Below, in pieces: positions 20,641-35,000 of a stretch of 64,000 bases of DNA (positions within the stretch are counted from its first letter, which is position 1; each line of letters begins with the position of its first letter). The stretch is from Apoderus coryli. Taxonomy: Eukaryota; Arthropoda; Insecta; Coleoptera; Attelabidae. Where the stretch lies: assembly GCA_911728435.2 (NCBI GenBank), contig OU452199.1, forward strand, positions 16,316,860 to 16,380,859, in the 5' to 3' direction. A model generated the notes under the pieces. It saw only the letters and a program-made list of their open reading frames with translations. It had not been told where the DNA came from and made no database searches. Position numbers and translations under genes: made by a program.

Positions 20641-22330
20641 ATAGGTACCCTGTTTTAATATTTATTAAAAATGTATACACATGCGCTTAAAATTTCTTTA
20701 ATATGTAAACGTCATTTTTGACGTACATAGAATTACAAATAGAATCCAAAAAATATATAATTTATATAGCCAGAAACAAAATACATTTAGATTCTTAAAA
20801 ACATTTTAGCCGAATGGGCCCTGTCGACCTAAGTACTACACCAGATTTTCAGATTGTACCAGAGTGTAGTTTCTCCATAATCGATCGAAACCCTCCCCTG
20901 TGGGAGACCAGGTATATTATTGTAGTCCGAGTATTGGTACTTGTACTCGAGTATGTTTTTGTCCATGTACTTGTAGTTAAACCTGAGTACCTACATTTTA
21001 TTTTTACTCTGAACTGCTATGCCACGTTGCATGTAACACCCTGTACATACTATTATAGCAAACTTATAACAAATTAATACGATTAGGTAAATTAATATAG
21101 TGATTAGCTGTTAACCACGAAGTTAATCACGAATATTAAAACTGTTATGAGAATGCTTGTTGCGCAATCAGTTACTACCATATTTTTCACATAATATAGG
21201 AAATGATGTTATTTTTTATATAACTATAATTTTTTAAAACATAGGTTTTGATGTAATCATCATTATCATGGAGTATATACTATTATTCTTTTAAGATAGA
21301 CAATTACAGCGAATTTATATCTTACATATTCCTCAAATTTCAGTAGTTAAGTAATAAAAAATGTTCACAAACATATCGCACTTGTGTGACTTGATCTCCG
21401 TCATTGACCTCCGCTCCGAAACTCTCTTATTACTTAACTATTATTTATTAACACATGTCATTTCCCAATGAGACTAAGTTTATTAGAAACGGTCTATAAA
21501 GTATGTACTAATTATTCTTAATTATGAGCCCAAAACAACCTAAAAGCTATAGCAGAGAAAAATCAGCATACCTATTTGGATATTGTACAGTGGCATGAGA
21601 TTGTCTGAATATGTTAGCAAATGTATCAAAAATGCTTTCTTTAATTTAAAACTAATATACAGTTTAATTTATTTATTTATATTACGTATAATTAATTAAT
21701 TAAAATATATAACTATATTTATTGCAATTTAATTTCCAGGAGCAACCACCTTCTGAACGAGTAGACAAAGCAACTATACTCTGCGCCTCACCAGTTCTCT
21801 CACATTTCAATTTTTCATCAGTAAATTTTAGAACTTTTCACATATTTATCATATTCATATTTCGTTGAGCTTTATGTTTGATGTGTAATATTTATATATT
21901 TCATTCATAACTGAAATTTGTCATTAGGATTTATACTATTGCCTATGCATGATTAATAATAATTGTATTTAATTCCCGTTCTGAAAACATATTTGCAACC
22001 ATTATATTTCTGGAATTCCACAGTGTCCCTTCTAATGTTCACCAAATAAAAGATTTATTTTTTTGTATTAAAACAAACTTGTGTGTATGTAAACTAAAAA
22101 TTTGTTTTCAAAATAAAATTTTAAATGATTTTACGTATTTTGGCTTACATTCACGTTATTTTTTACATACATTTAATTTAATCGAAACCACATCATTTAC
22201 AAAGCTTATGTCGTGAGCACTATAAAATTGACCACCTTGTAGGTATTGTCTTTTTATTTCGATATTTATAAATACAAATTAAACCCAACCCATTTCGCTT
22301 ATGTTTTGTCTAGTTTAAACATTCGAAAGA
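20641..22330. other. AT-rich intergenic sequence
   Basis: No coding exon or RNA gene was recognised. Short open frames such as 20814-21077 have no domain signature. Confidence 0.4.
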
Positions 22331-24545
22331 CTTGAGTGGTTTCTTGAATTTAATTCGCTACTCCCTAGGAGACAATTTGGGTATCGAAGAGGTTACGGTA
22401 CAAATGATGCTGTTGCTCAACTGTTGGTGGATATTCTGAATGGTTTTTCCCCTAATAAGCACGGTTTTTGCCTGTTTCTCGACTTGAAAGGGGCGGATGA
22501 TGCTGTGAACCGAGATATTTTACATGCAAAAATGATAAGGGTAGGCGTAGATGTGAATGCTGCAGCGGGAATCATATCCTTATTGTCGAATCGAAAAATA
22601 TTTCTTAGAAATCATAGAAACGAATTAATAGGACCGAGACTAATAAACAACGGCATCCCTCAGGGTTCCGTCTTATCCCCTGTTATTTTTAATATATACA
22701 GGGCTTATTTGCACGATTTGTTTGAATGAATGAAAATTATTCAATACGCTGATGACATTTGTTTATATACTATCCATAAGTCACATTAGCAATGTATAAC
22801 AAATTTAAAATATGCAGTATTATTGTTTGAGACCATAGAGGAGGTATTTGCAATGTCCACTGAAAAATCAAAAGTCATGTCTTTCACAAGGCACAGACTT
22901 AAAAAGCATAAAACAGTGACATTAAACGGAATCTGTTTTCCTGTAGTTGACACATATGTAACTTGGGAATCACCCTAGATTCTAAATTATGTGTCGGCTA
23001 AACACATTAAGCAAGTACTAAGTAAATGCGAAAAAGGTCTTAATATGCTGAGATATATAACCAAAATAAAGTGGGTTGCCGATCCAAAATTGGCCCTAAT
23101 CTTTTAGAAATCATTACATTCGCTCAATAATTGATTATGGAAGTACTTTTTATGGTGGTGACAGCACTACTAATTTAAAAAAATAGATCGAATGCAATAC
23201 AGTGCAATACGAATTGCCATAGGGGCAATTAAATCCTCTCCAACTCGTGCGATTTTGGCTGAGGCACAGGAACCCCCTCTTGAACTTAGAAGAAGATATT
23301 TAGCAGAAAAAATGATCGCTAAAATAAATTATTACAACAAAAACCATCCAAATCAATAGAGCGTCCTTACTGAAAAATTTTGGCAATTTAAAAAAACACC
23401 TCCACTCGTTTCAGCTTTCACAAATGTCAGCTCTTTTTCAAATGACATACAGGAACTAGAAAAGGTTCCTATATTTAGTGAAAAAATACAAATAATCACG
23501 TCTAGTTTTCCAGTAATATACCCTCATACTCAGATAATTACATCCTAAATAATATCATTCTTAATTCTAGTTGGAAAAAATTGATAAAAATGCAGTACAT
23601 ATTTACACCGAGGGTTCGAACCTTAAGAGACGCGTAGGTTGCGTCTTTTTCCTTTCCGAAATCACTGACATGGGAAGATATCGTTTGCCTGATGTAAGTT
23701 CTGTTTTTACCGCAGAGGCGACGGCTATTGAATCAGCGCTGTATTGGGCTAAAAACAACCAAATATATGATTTGATTATCATAACAGATTCTCAATCAGT
23801 TCTAAAGTCCATTCAAGAACCAGCGTTTAAGCATCAAGCATGGCAGAGTAAGTTCAGTTTGGTCCAAAGGGCATGTTGGTGTCACAGGTAATGAGACTGT
23901 AGACAAAGCAGCAAAATCTGCCTGCAACTTCGACAATGCATCAAAAGTTTTTATATATAACGATTTGATACTATACTTTAAAAGAAACATTTTCATAGCC
24001 TGGGAAAACCTCTGGAAAGATCACTCGAGATCTTCAAATAATCCCTGTTTTAAAATACACCCTAGTTTACCTTCTAAAAAATACGTACCACATATTTTTA
24101 ATTTTATTGTTGGTAGGAGATACTCGTCAACATTAACTAGATTAAAGTTGAATCACGGTTGTTTTCCCCTAAATAAAATAGGAATAAAAGAAACTCCTTA
24201 TTGCCACTGTGGAAACACAATGGGTGATCTTAATCACATATTCTTTGCTTGTAACAAGTACAGAAATTGTGCACGTTGCTTCATTGAAAAAGTCGTTGGT
24301 GAGGAATTTGAATTACCTACAAACATAGTACAATTACTTATTAACAATAGGAAAACAACCAATAAAGACTTGTAAACTGAACGTTTAAGGAATTCAAACA
24401 GCAACAGTTTCATTGTTAATAATCTGTGGCTAATAGACTACGTCTGAAGCGAAATATTTTCGAAGCAATCCATTACGACGAGGAGCGGGATGAATTTTCT
24501 AAATCAAAGGCGTCTACTCCACAAAATGTCTTTATATAGATTTCG
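22330..24545 (+). pseudogene. Degenerate RNase H-bearing LINE (I/R1-like)
   Basis: Pieces in order on the plus strand: RT fingers and palm (22424-22729, with FCLFLDLKGADDAVNRDI and NNGIPQGSVLSPVIFNIY), the YADDICLY box just after 22740, and a thumb region broken by stops to 23500. Next is an RNase H domain (23571-23891) with IYTEGSNLKRRVG, an FTAEATAIESALYWA helix carrying the conserved Glu, and IIITDSQSVLKSI. Finally a C-terminal zinc knuckle occupies 23965-24375 (CHCGNTMGDLNHIFFACNKY). Frameshifts and stops break it into at least five pieces, so it is dead. The RNase H domain argues for the I, R1 or LOA group. Confidence 0.85.
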
Positions 24546-25525
24546 AAACTTACTATTCCAACTTCAGTGGCATTAACAAATCTTACCGTCTAAGTTATAA
24601 AATGGATTCACATATGTATACCTACAATACACTTTGCGAAAAAACTTTTTATATAATAGTAAAACACTTGTTGTAAATGATTAAAAATTTTGAAAACATA
24701 AATTAATTTAAATTATTTCGTAAACAGCAAAAATTCTGTAATAAATATAAATTTAATATATGACTCCTGAAAGATGTATAGTTTTGTGATTGTTTGAATA
24801 ACTGAAGCTGACGCCTATTATTTCCAATATCTTCTTTAATCCTCGTTACCATGGACTAAGTACTTATAATATAGTATAAATATAAGTACTTATATGGTTT
24901 AATTGAGTTTCTACCTATTTATGCGTCAAATCGTACTCGACATTACTCATATTATATTGCTCGGATTAACAAATAAGATAATAAATGTTTACGTCATACA
25001 CAACAATAATAGTCTGCTAGTGATACGTATCAACCTCATTTTCCACACAATTTTTGCGCTATACTAGTATATCAATTTTCATTATTACAGTGCTATGTGT
25101 TATATTTCAAAATACTTAATATGTATTTCATCCATAAAGTTTCTTTAAAATATGAAAGGTTAAACAATTTTGTGTAAATTAATTTAATTGAAAACACCCG
25201 CTGCAAATGTTTTTGGCTTAGCTCAACGTTACATTTTAAATTTAGTGCGACCTAAAAAAATATAAATATACACAGTGGCTCACACTGGTATTGTATAAAG
25301 CTTAGAAAAATAAAAATCAAAAACAAATTACTTTTCGCAGATCTGAACTACAAATCACTCGATAATAGGATAAATTGCAATCATAGTTTAGTTTATTTGA
25401 TAATAATAAGTTTAATTTCATACATATACATACCTACACCACTCCTCTCTGTAATAGATTACTTCAAGAAATTATAATAATTAGCGTTTTCGCACTTTAA
25501 ATCAATAAACACCGATTTGTATGAA
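24546..25525. other. Intergenic sequence with a terminal-box fragment
   Basis: Nothing coding was recognised. ACTCCTCTCTGTAATAGATT at 25440 resembles the terminal box seen after hammerhead units at 34370, 56570 and 59788. Confidence 0.4.
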
Positions 25526-25800
25526 TACGAGGTCTGCCCCATAAATTATATTCGACCTGCGTTTATAACTTCGCGCCAAAAAGTCCAAGTATGTGGGTTA
25601 CGAAGGTTACCACCGGGACCTGTTGAGTCATCCGTCATGTGTATTTCTTTACATTTTTGTTGTGTTCGTCGCATTTTGTTGTCTTTGAAAGTGGCGGATT
25701 GACGTGACTAAGAATTTGAATTAAGTTTTACTTTGAACTTGAAAAAAGTTGTGCGTGAATTATTGAAATGATGCAGAAAGCACAAACAACAAATTTTTTA
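25526..25800 (+). pseudogene. Decayed mariner element, 5' end and transposase start
   Basis: CGAGGTCTGCCCCATAAATT at 25526 resembles a mariner terminal repeat. At about 25725 the plus strand reads KFYFELEKSCA, stop, IIEMMQKA, which resembles the N-terminus of mariner transposases (a FCFKLGK...ETxEMLKxA pattern). Stops and loss of similarity follow, and no 3' end was recognised before 26470. Confidence 0.55.
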
Positions 25801-26479
25801 CAAGCAAGGGGTTGAAAAACGATAGCACATCCGTCGCACGTGTTCTGGCACACCATCAGTATAGCCAAACATTGAACGCGTGCGCTTTGCGATTCGAGAA
25901 GCCCGTCGTTTGAGTGTGCGCGTGATATAAGGTGCCAATGCCGAAAATTGTGCTGCAAAAATTGTAATCAAGGGATTGCGATTGACTGACGTTTGTGTAA
26001 AAAATTTCTTACGTATGAATAGAAAACCAATTTTATCTTGTTCTCAAAACGCATCGTAACCCAATGGTAAGAAAAATTTCAGACTGGCTTTTTCACTAAG
26101 ATGATTCACATTAATTAAACATTGTGCAACAATTTTTCGCCAAACAAAAATTGCTCAACTTCTCCAGCTTTAAAACAGTCCAGGCTGAGTTCCTGCTCAT
26201 CTGGTTCGATAACATACAGATAATCGTAGAAAATGCGACGAGTGCACTGAAGACCACCCCAAAAACTTTGAGAGCAGCTTCATGATGTCAAAGCATCGAT
26301 GGAAGTTGATTCAGTAAAATGGGGATTACTTCGAAGTATATCACGCACCGCATGACCTATGCAGACAAATCCTTTGGGTTATCATCACTGCTTTGTTACT
26401 GAAACAGGTTGGGTGATAACTTGAGATTTTCGAGATCTAGGTGAAAACATTTGTTTGTAAAATACCCTCCTTGAATGCC

Positions 26480-29400
26480 AAATGCAGACGAGCCTCTCAC
26501 TATACTTTTGTTTTTGTAGTGGGTGTATTCTGCAAGTATTATTCGCTCTTAGGGTGGATAATCCTCACCTCAATCTCATCGCCAGAGTTTACAATATTAT
26601 TTCCCATCATCTAAATACTTATGCTTTCAATTTATTTCTGTGTAAGAAAGAGTACAACAATCACCGTAAGCCATTTGTATGTTCAATATTACTATTATTA
26701 CTTCTGGAATTTTGTTTTATGGTTTAATGTTATACCAATAATAATATTCAAGGAAACTTTCGTGCAACAAAGGTTTATTTATTTATAAACGTAAATACAT
26801 TTGTAATAAATTCAGTTATTACATTATTTGTTATACCTATACATATCGTTCATCAAAACTGTAGTGAATGCATAATGTGAAAATCTGTTCCTATTCAACA
26901 ATATTAAAAATCAAGTTTGCTCGCTTCTCGACCTTCCTTGTTGTATAAACCATATTTATATTGATTGCAATTCTAATAAAATAAATAATAATATACGTCA
27001 CTACTTAAATTGTTGTAATAGCACACAGCTGAATGAAATCCATAGAATATAGGTATGGTCACCTACATCCTGTCGTTATCTACCGAAAAATACAAAACAA
27101 TTTTTGGTTTCGTATTTTGAAAACGTCCTTGTGTTTTTTTTAATGAGCCACCGTGTATATTATTTAATGTGTTGTTTAAAGTATTTGTTTATGATAGTGA
27201 TTGTATAAAATTAATTCTAATCAAGTAATCAGTATATGTCGCTTATTATTGTCAAATGGTTTTCTTAATACAATAAGTGTGTGATTTAAGTATTTGTGGA
27301 AAGTCCGGAGTATTTTTTTTGTGCTAAAGTTGGATATGTAATAGAAAAAAGTTTGGATTAACAGTTTTGAAAAAAAACTATAGAAAAATGGTAGGTTCTT
27401 ATGTTATCTAGATTTAAAATACAAATAGATACATTCTAAATTTAGAATATTATTGACAACAACAACAAAAAATGTAATTGTAATTCGATGATGCAATAAA
27501 GTTGCATATGTTTTAGTTATTTACCTTCACATGTGTTTTGTGCTAGATACAATATTAAATTGAAATATAAGCAGAATTTTGATATTTACCTAGGGTGTTT
27601 ATCTCCCTGTTTATTTTATCATTTTATCTTGTGAGTATAGAAAATCTTGAACTTTTTACTGTGGTTTAATTACCTACAACTCATAAAAATAACCTTCGCA
27701 GAAACTTGGAGTTGCCTGGTGATCTACTACTAAACATAAGCATTAGTATGTTTTTTCAAGTAGAATATCGTGTATATTTTGCATAAAATCGTTTATTTTG
27801 GCAAATTTGTATTTGGTAGCCATTATTAGGTATAAAACACGTTTTACCACCTCACCATGACGTTTATGAATGGAAAAAAAGATATTTATCGACTTCAGAT
27901 GTAGACAATCTAACCCCATCACTAATTGTCAAATCGTCAACTAATTGTACCTTAATGAAATTGGTTAAGAAATTCAAATATGGTGCTATTTAGGTATTGG
28001 AACATATTACATCATTTGAAAGCGATAATTTGATAATATACCTAGATAAATTTATCATAAGTAATGGAAAAATACCTATCTATCAACCTATCTATAAACA
28101 TACTTTCTGATAATGAACTGGGGTTTAGAAATATCTTTATTGACCGATGATATCTATCAAGCAATTGAACATTGTTTCGTTCTTAAATTTAATTTAATTT
28201 TGCTATACTAGCATAAGGAAGGTATTGCAATTAAGTCAAGAAATTGATTTGAAGTTTTGAGGTCCCCTGACTACGAGTACCATGTTTTTCGAAAAGTGTT
28301 TGTACGTCAGTGTGTGTGTATGTATGTGCCCGTTTGTGACGGTGTGTTTACATTTGCCATAAGCCAAAACCTGTTAAGCTATTTGCATGACTTTTTCTTA
28401 GGAAAAAATAATTTCGCAAGACTTGGTACACATTGCTTTTGGTAGTCATCCGCGTAGATGAAGATTTTTTTAAGGGTTAAGTCTAAAAAAATAATATTTC
28501 CTCAGAGACGTTAATTATATATGTCGAAATTTGTTTATCAATGTGTCAAGGACTGTTTTGTTGATTACATTGCATGCCTTTACGCAATACATGCTTACGA
28601 CGCGACAAGCCGTACGGATGGTTGTTGGCTTACCGTACTGTGCAGACTGTAGAGCCTCTTTCCGTGGCTTTATTGTTATGACGTGACCCTGTTTGTATAT
28701 GTTTGTGTGTCTAAAATTTCCAACAAGACATGATTACAACTTCTTCTAATAGAAAAAGCAAAACTTGCTCCCTAGTTATTTAATGCCTTGCCAAGATATG
28801 TGAGGGAGCTTGCTCCTAATATATTTCTTTCTAATATCAAATTACTTATTCGTTATCACTGAGTGATTCTATTCTATCGAAGAATTCCATGCCTTATCGA
28901 GTACTTTCTGAAATAAAACATACAATATGACGACTATTTCAACTACATTTGCTTGACGACATTGTAGAGCACCTGTGCTTAATTGAGATATAAGATTAAA
29001 ATTATCTTCGACTATAAGTTCATTATCGCATATCAAAAGCGTTTTGCATTCATTGAATTTAAGACTATGTGGCTACAATATCGTCCTAAATAAGTCAATA
29101 CAGGCATTTCAGACTTCAGATTGTCGATATTAGATTGCTCAATAAAAATAGCTTCTAAAATTATTTAGAACTAAGATCATTTATTTTATACCATCCTTCC
29201 CCTAAACCAAAGATTATATCTAAACTAAATGTTTTAAACAAGTTTCAAAATGCTTCTAAGCTAGTAAGTTGTTTATGTTTCAAAATTTCAAGCTTACTTT
29301 TGCTCAATACCTTTTTCAAAATGAATTTGAACTAATTCCGCTAGTTTTCTTCTCTACTTTTTCTATGTACATCATCTGCACAAAAATGTTGTTTACGCAC

Positions 29401-32050
29401 TATACCAGAAGCAATAGGTACAAAATTTCTGTGGTAAATTATCAGATTTCGGGAATAGAAAAACACACACAACAACAATTTCTTTTACAATTTACCACGC
29501 AACAACGATTCTGCATTTTAAAACTTTAAGACACAAGATAAGTAATAATTGTATTCACTTTGTTACGGATGTAGTATAATATATTAAGTAAATCATCAAA
29601 TTTCCATAATAAAAAATCAATACAATGGCGGCCTGATGGCGACCATCTACTTATTATTATTAGGTATATGATGGCGACGACGTTGCCAAAGTTAATCTCA
29701 ACATTTTCAATGATAAACCGTGTTAAATTAAACAATCGTACTACGTACTACTCGTACTTAAAAATTATTAAACAATATAATATGATAAAGAATTAATATC
29801 GTCAATTTTTTTACAAAGTGATGCCTAAAATCCGATTAGTTTAATTTGATTAATTGCTGCCAGTTTGACAATTAAATTTCCGGTTGATTTGATATTTTGA
29901 AATATTTCAAATTGACAAACTTTGACGTCTAATCAAATCTAATATATATAGGATAAATTTGTAATTTATGTATATAGGTATATATATTGTTAGTAGTAAA
30001 AAAAAAATGTAATTATACAATTGTAATTATACATTTTTTTTTACTACTAACTATATATTAATATAGGTACATCGGTTGAGAAAGCCATATATATATCCGG
30101 CTCGGTCAATAAATGCTTATTTCTCTACCTAAGCATATAATGTACTATTAAGCTGTTTCAAATGATCTGTCACAAGAAAAAGAAAATTGACGTCTTTTTG
30201 TCGAAAATCCTGTCTACTTCAGATGACGAGTTATTCTGAGTGGCAATTTTGCAAATGAAAGCACTGTAGACTTTGCTGTTAACATGTATGGATAAATATA
30301 GATTTTTTTAATAACAGCATAATTAACAATAAAACAATAATTTCAACCTTAGTATATATGTATATAAATTAGTTTTCTAGCTAATAAGCGAAACAATTTG
30401 TAGCAACGATGACTATTTTTGAGTCACTTTTTTTCATAATTGTATTTCTAAAAATTTGATCGAGTGGTACCTATTTGTGAATATAGAATTGAAGGAAAAT
30501 TACTTTATCAAAAATATATACCACGAATCCTATATAGTTATATACAGTATTAAATAGCATCATAAGTTTTGCATTTCCATTTCCAAATATCTAGATTTAA
30601 AAAATCTTTAGTTTCATGTATAATATTGTTTCTTATGACGCAGAGTTTCAAGCAGGGGCTTATGTATTATTCATAATTTTGCATATTATAGCATTGTACA
30701 TTCATAATAAAGTCAGGGTTTATCAATATTTGTTGCTGATTGCATTTAAGCAATTAGAATAAATTATTTAAGCCGTTAAAACGTCAATTACACGATCACT
30801 TTGAATATTTGTTTAGACTATTATACTATCTATCTTTAGGCAAATAGGTATGTAAAATAATAACAGTACACGTAGTCATCTGTGGATATAGAAATTCTTT
30901 AATGCACATTTCATATTGTAGGTAATATTTGTAAGTATAATTAGGGATAGTTGAAATTGTTGCGAATATATAAATAATAATAATAATAATATAATAATAG
31001 ATACACGAATGCTTTGAAAAATTTAAATATTTCATAAAATGTTGTTTGGAGTATAAACAGAACCATTACGAGTATAAATCGTTCACTTGTCTATCACAAC
31101 GAATTTGTTGGAAAACTTCTGTGTGATAAAAAAGGGTAGATAGGAATAAATAATGTCTCCGTCAGTAATTTTCTGTCTGTATTTCTCACAACTAAATTTG
31201 AATTCTCCAATATTTATCCAACATCCTCAAAATTTACGCAATTGTTTCGATGAACATAATAAACTTTGAATATAGAGTCGCTGAACTCTACGAATTGACA
31301 ATAAAGATGTACGGCTAATAATAGCGTATTTCCCTCTTAGAGGTGCGAGTAGATTTTTTACTTTTTTAAACTAATTTTAGATATTTGGGATTTTATTTTT
31401 GTAGAAAATAAAGATTCGTTGCTTCGAAAAATGTTACATTTCTAAAAAAGTATAATAACAATACTATTTGAAATTTTATATTATGTACATTGCTGGTACA
31501 TTTGTACAATGCATATTTTATATTAAATAATTCATTTAATATTTTTGGATTTTTTAAGCATTAGTACAGACATATCAACTTGATGTTTATTGCACATATT
31601 TATATAGTTCATAATAATTAACCCAGCTGCACGTAATTACAAAATATCTACGATGGTAATTATAAAAGAACAAATTCTCAGAAATTATACAAACATTTTT
31701 CATGTGATCATTTTTTTTAGTTGACATTGCATGGCGTTTGATCCATAACATTACGTATTATATGTTGTTATGTAATATTACTTTTTATTTTTATAAATTG
31801 TATATATTAATACAATTTTCCCACAAATATAAACACAATTTCTATGAAAACTATGCATTGCCAAAAATTGTCGGTCGCATTTTAAAGCAAACAATCCCAC
31901 GTTTATTTTTACAATACCAGCTTATGCTCGGATACAAAATGTTATTTATAAAGTAGAATTCAGTTTATAGGTTAAAAGTGTTAATATCACATCACATCAA
32001 ATCCCACATAGCTAATTTGCCAATAACAATTACACATAATATACTCGTAT
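26480..32050. other. Long AT-rich stretch upstream of PRL-1
   Basis: I found no convincing exon. A GT-rich stretch at 28300-28350 (repeated GTGT and GTATG) resembles the body of the repeat at 32480-33190. A hairpin lies at 29989-30051. Uncharacterised 5' non-coding exons of the phosphatase gene could lie here unseen. Confidence 0.4.
29989..30051. repeat. Imperfect hairpin with poly-A/poly-T arms
   Basis: GTTAGTAGT plus an A run and TGT (29989-30010) is inverted at 30031-30051. The centre TACAATTGTA is itself a palindrome. The arms differ by one base in the homopolymer run. Confidence 0.75.
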
Positions 32051-32057
32051 ATATATA

Positions 32058-35000
32058 ATGGATGGTGAAGATGATGAAGAATTCCATATGGGACGGCATG
32101 GGGTAAATAGATCACGAACTAGTATATTATACGCTTTAATTAAAAGAATTTCTAATAAATATTTATACCATGCACTAACTGAAATTTCCTATATTCTTGT
32201 ATATAAGTAATAACAGTTATTATAACATGCAAAAATTTACAAAAGAGAATGGTGCATACTTTCGTAATAAAATTATGATTTCATTAATAATATTTTTTCT
32301 GTCGTTCATGCAGGATATCTCAATTTGTTTTATATTCTTGGCTATCCTTTAATCTCGTCGCATAGTTTTTCATAGTTCGAAAGTAATTTTCTTGGGATCA
32401 GTGACAATTAGGAGTGCTCCATTCTATATGATGTTACTTGCAGTTTGCAAATAAATGTTTTGTACCTACATAAAACCTCCTTATTTTTATTTTCCCTGTA
32501 CGGGAAAGTAAAACTACAACTAGGTACATGTATACTAGATACAGTATATGAGTATGGAAAATCAGAGCTGGAATTGTAGCTTTTAGAAATTCCACAAAAT
32601 TTTTTACGGTTGAATGAGGTTGAACGTATAACCGATGATAGATAGAATCTTCTACCACTTCACCAAAACATTGTGTATTGTGAACGCGCCAAAAAAAAGA
32701 TTTTGAGATAAAGACGAATATAAGCATTTTGTTCCCTGACACGATTAAGACCATGTTCAGATGGAAGTTTGTCTGTCTGTGCGTGTGATGGTGTGTATGT
32801 ATGTGTGTCTGTATGTATTCTACCACGATAGCGCCCAAACGCTTTAACCAATTGAGCTAAATTCTGGTATATGAGTTTGGGGCAGTCCCAGGATGAAGCC
32901 ATTAGATTTTGGTTGAATTAAGCTCTGTGATAGGGGTGGACACATCCGCTAAATTTTCACATATCAGTAGGGGTCGCGTGATGCATCATTTTAAACTTTT
33001 GATATTTGCCTCCAAAATTCTCGAGAACATGGCGTTTAAAATGTCACCAGTGAGTTAGTTGGAACGTATATATATATATAACAAATAAAATACAATATTT
33101 ATTAACAGGTCTCTGTTGGGTCATTAGTGAGGCGTTCGCTTCGCATTTGGAAGGTTACGGGTTCCAGTCCTAGCTCTGGCAATACTTTTTTTGTAATTTT
33201 TGATTAAAGTAAAAGTAATAATGTCCATTGGCTTAAAAAAATTGCAAGTTAGAATTATTGGAAAATGTATAAATCTACAGCGGATGTAAAGTTGCAAATT
33301 TCGCTAAAAACAAGTTAAACTTTTCGGTTTAACAAAAAGCAACCAAAGCTTTAAAATGGCGGTTAACCAAATACAGCATCTAAGATAGATTTATATCAAA
33401 ACAAATTAGTTAAACTAAAATTTCATCTTTAACTAATTCCAATTTTAATATGATATCTGGGCTCCAGTGCAATATTAATGCTAATACTACTAGCCTTGGT
33501 TTTAATTAACTGCGATTAATTACTAATCTAATTTTTCAAGGTTGGATTATCTTTTCATACTTACAGAATCGCCGGCAGAGTATCGGAACGTATGCGCCAG
33601 TTGAGATCGAATACAAAGGCTTCAAATTCCTGATTACCATGAAGCCGACAGAAGCAACCATTATAGAATACATTCAAGAATTAAAGAAACATCATGTCAC
33701 TGCAGTGGTAAAATTGTGCGAGGAGGGATACAAAACAAGGCTGCTTGAAGAAAATGGAATAATTGTCTTAGATTTATCATTTGAGGATGGAAAGTCACCA
33801 CCGAATGAAATAATAGATGAATGGTTTAAGGTAATTTAAGTACGAACGATTAATTATTACAAGGAAAAATAATTTTGTGCGGACAAAAATTAAATTATTT
33901 TTTCTTTTATTATATTTACGGACACACATAATTTGTTTTAAAGTGTACATTATTATATAAATAAAAAGGCGTCTACTCCACAATACAAACTTCTTGTAAA
34001 TAAATCATAAGATAACTAAACCATACATGTTTCTAAATTATAAAAATTTCATCATCAGTGGCTGTAATTTCAAGAATTAGGGTGTAGGTTCTTAAAATTT
34101 ATATAACAATTTTTTGTTTCTTTTTTTGTGGTAAGTTACAAATTTTTCAAATAACACCACCTCTATATTATATCCTAATTTTGATTTTATATATTATATT
34201 ACCTGTATAATTAAACGTAATTACGAATTTGTGTTCACCATTCAAAATGTCTCTGAACGTTAATTGCCACTGATTTTTATAGTCTCGAAACATGTATGAT
34301 TTACTTATTTTATGATTTAATTACAAGAAGTTTGTATTGTGGAGTAGACGCCTTTTTATTTATACGTTATCAACTCCTCGCCGGCATGGATTATTAAAAG
34401 AAAAAGAAAAAAAATATATATATAAATTATTATGTGGGAAAATATGTAGAATATAAAATTTTGTTCGATTAAGAGGTTTCCAATATATCTTCTTTATATT
34501 TGGTTAAAGGAAATATATCGCAATTTCAACCATGAACCGATATAGAGTAAAGCAAAATATCAAAAATTATTTCAAAAATCGATATTTGTGATTCTGTTAT
34601 TCGTGATTATTTCGGTGTTGAAGATCGCTCATCATCGTGTCTAGTGTTGGCAATAGGACATAATATAGTTGCACTTCTCATTCGGCTATCGTTTGTAAAC
34701 TTTGTTTCACCGAGCATATTGCCTCAAACACTAGATGTTGCCACATACATCTTGTTGATAAATTATATTTTTCTGTGTATGCGATTCCCATTCCCAGCTC
34801 GTAATAAATAATTGAGACATTTCGACTTGAAAAATCTATAACTTATAAGGCTTACATGTTTTTTCCTATTTTTTTTTATGAAGTTTAACAGATCAAATTC
34901 TAGGGGAAACTTTTTCAAAACACATGCTGGCTGTGATCAAGAAAAAAACACTTTCTCTGTCAAACTATGAGATATCAGATAAAGAAAAACAGCAGTTGTT

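Larger units (their letters stand above)
33964..34390. repeat. Foldback element with paired hammerheads, PRL-1 intron 2
   Basis: The left arm (33964-34073) begins AAAAGGCGTCTACTCCACAA and is inverted at about 34264-34365. Each arm has a hammerhead motif. ACTCCTCGCC then ATGGATTATT lies just outside the right arm. A homologous copy is at 56163-56590 and a fragment at 59755-59860. It is non-coding. Confidence 0.75.

Noticed and set aside
20814..21077. 87-residue frame with a valine-rich stretch
   Set aside because: No start context, domain or splice partner; the repeated GTACTTGTA-type words explain the composition.
32434..32902. Open frames of 134 and 80 residues on the minus strand
   Set aside because: They lie across a dispersed repeat with a GT-rich tract; the translated HTHTH pattern is microsatellite-derived.
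33113..33188. A genuine tRNA-Ala gene
   Set aside because: The D arm is short, arms have mismatches and the same segment ends a dispersed repeat at 54822, so it is part of a retroelement.
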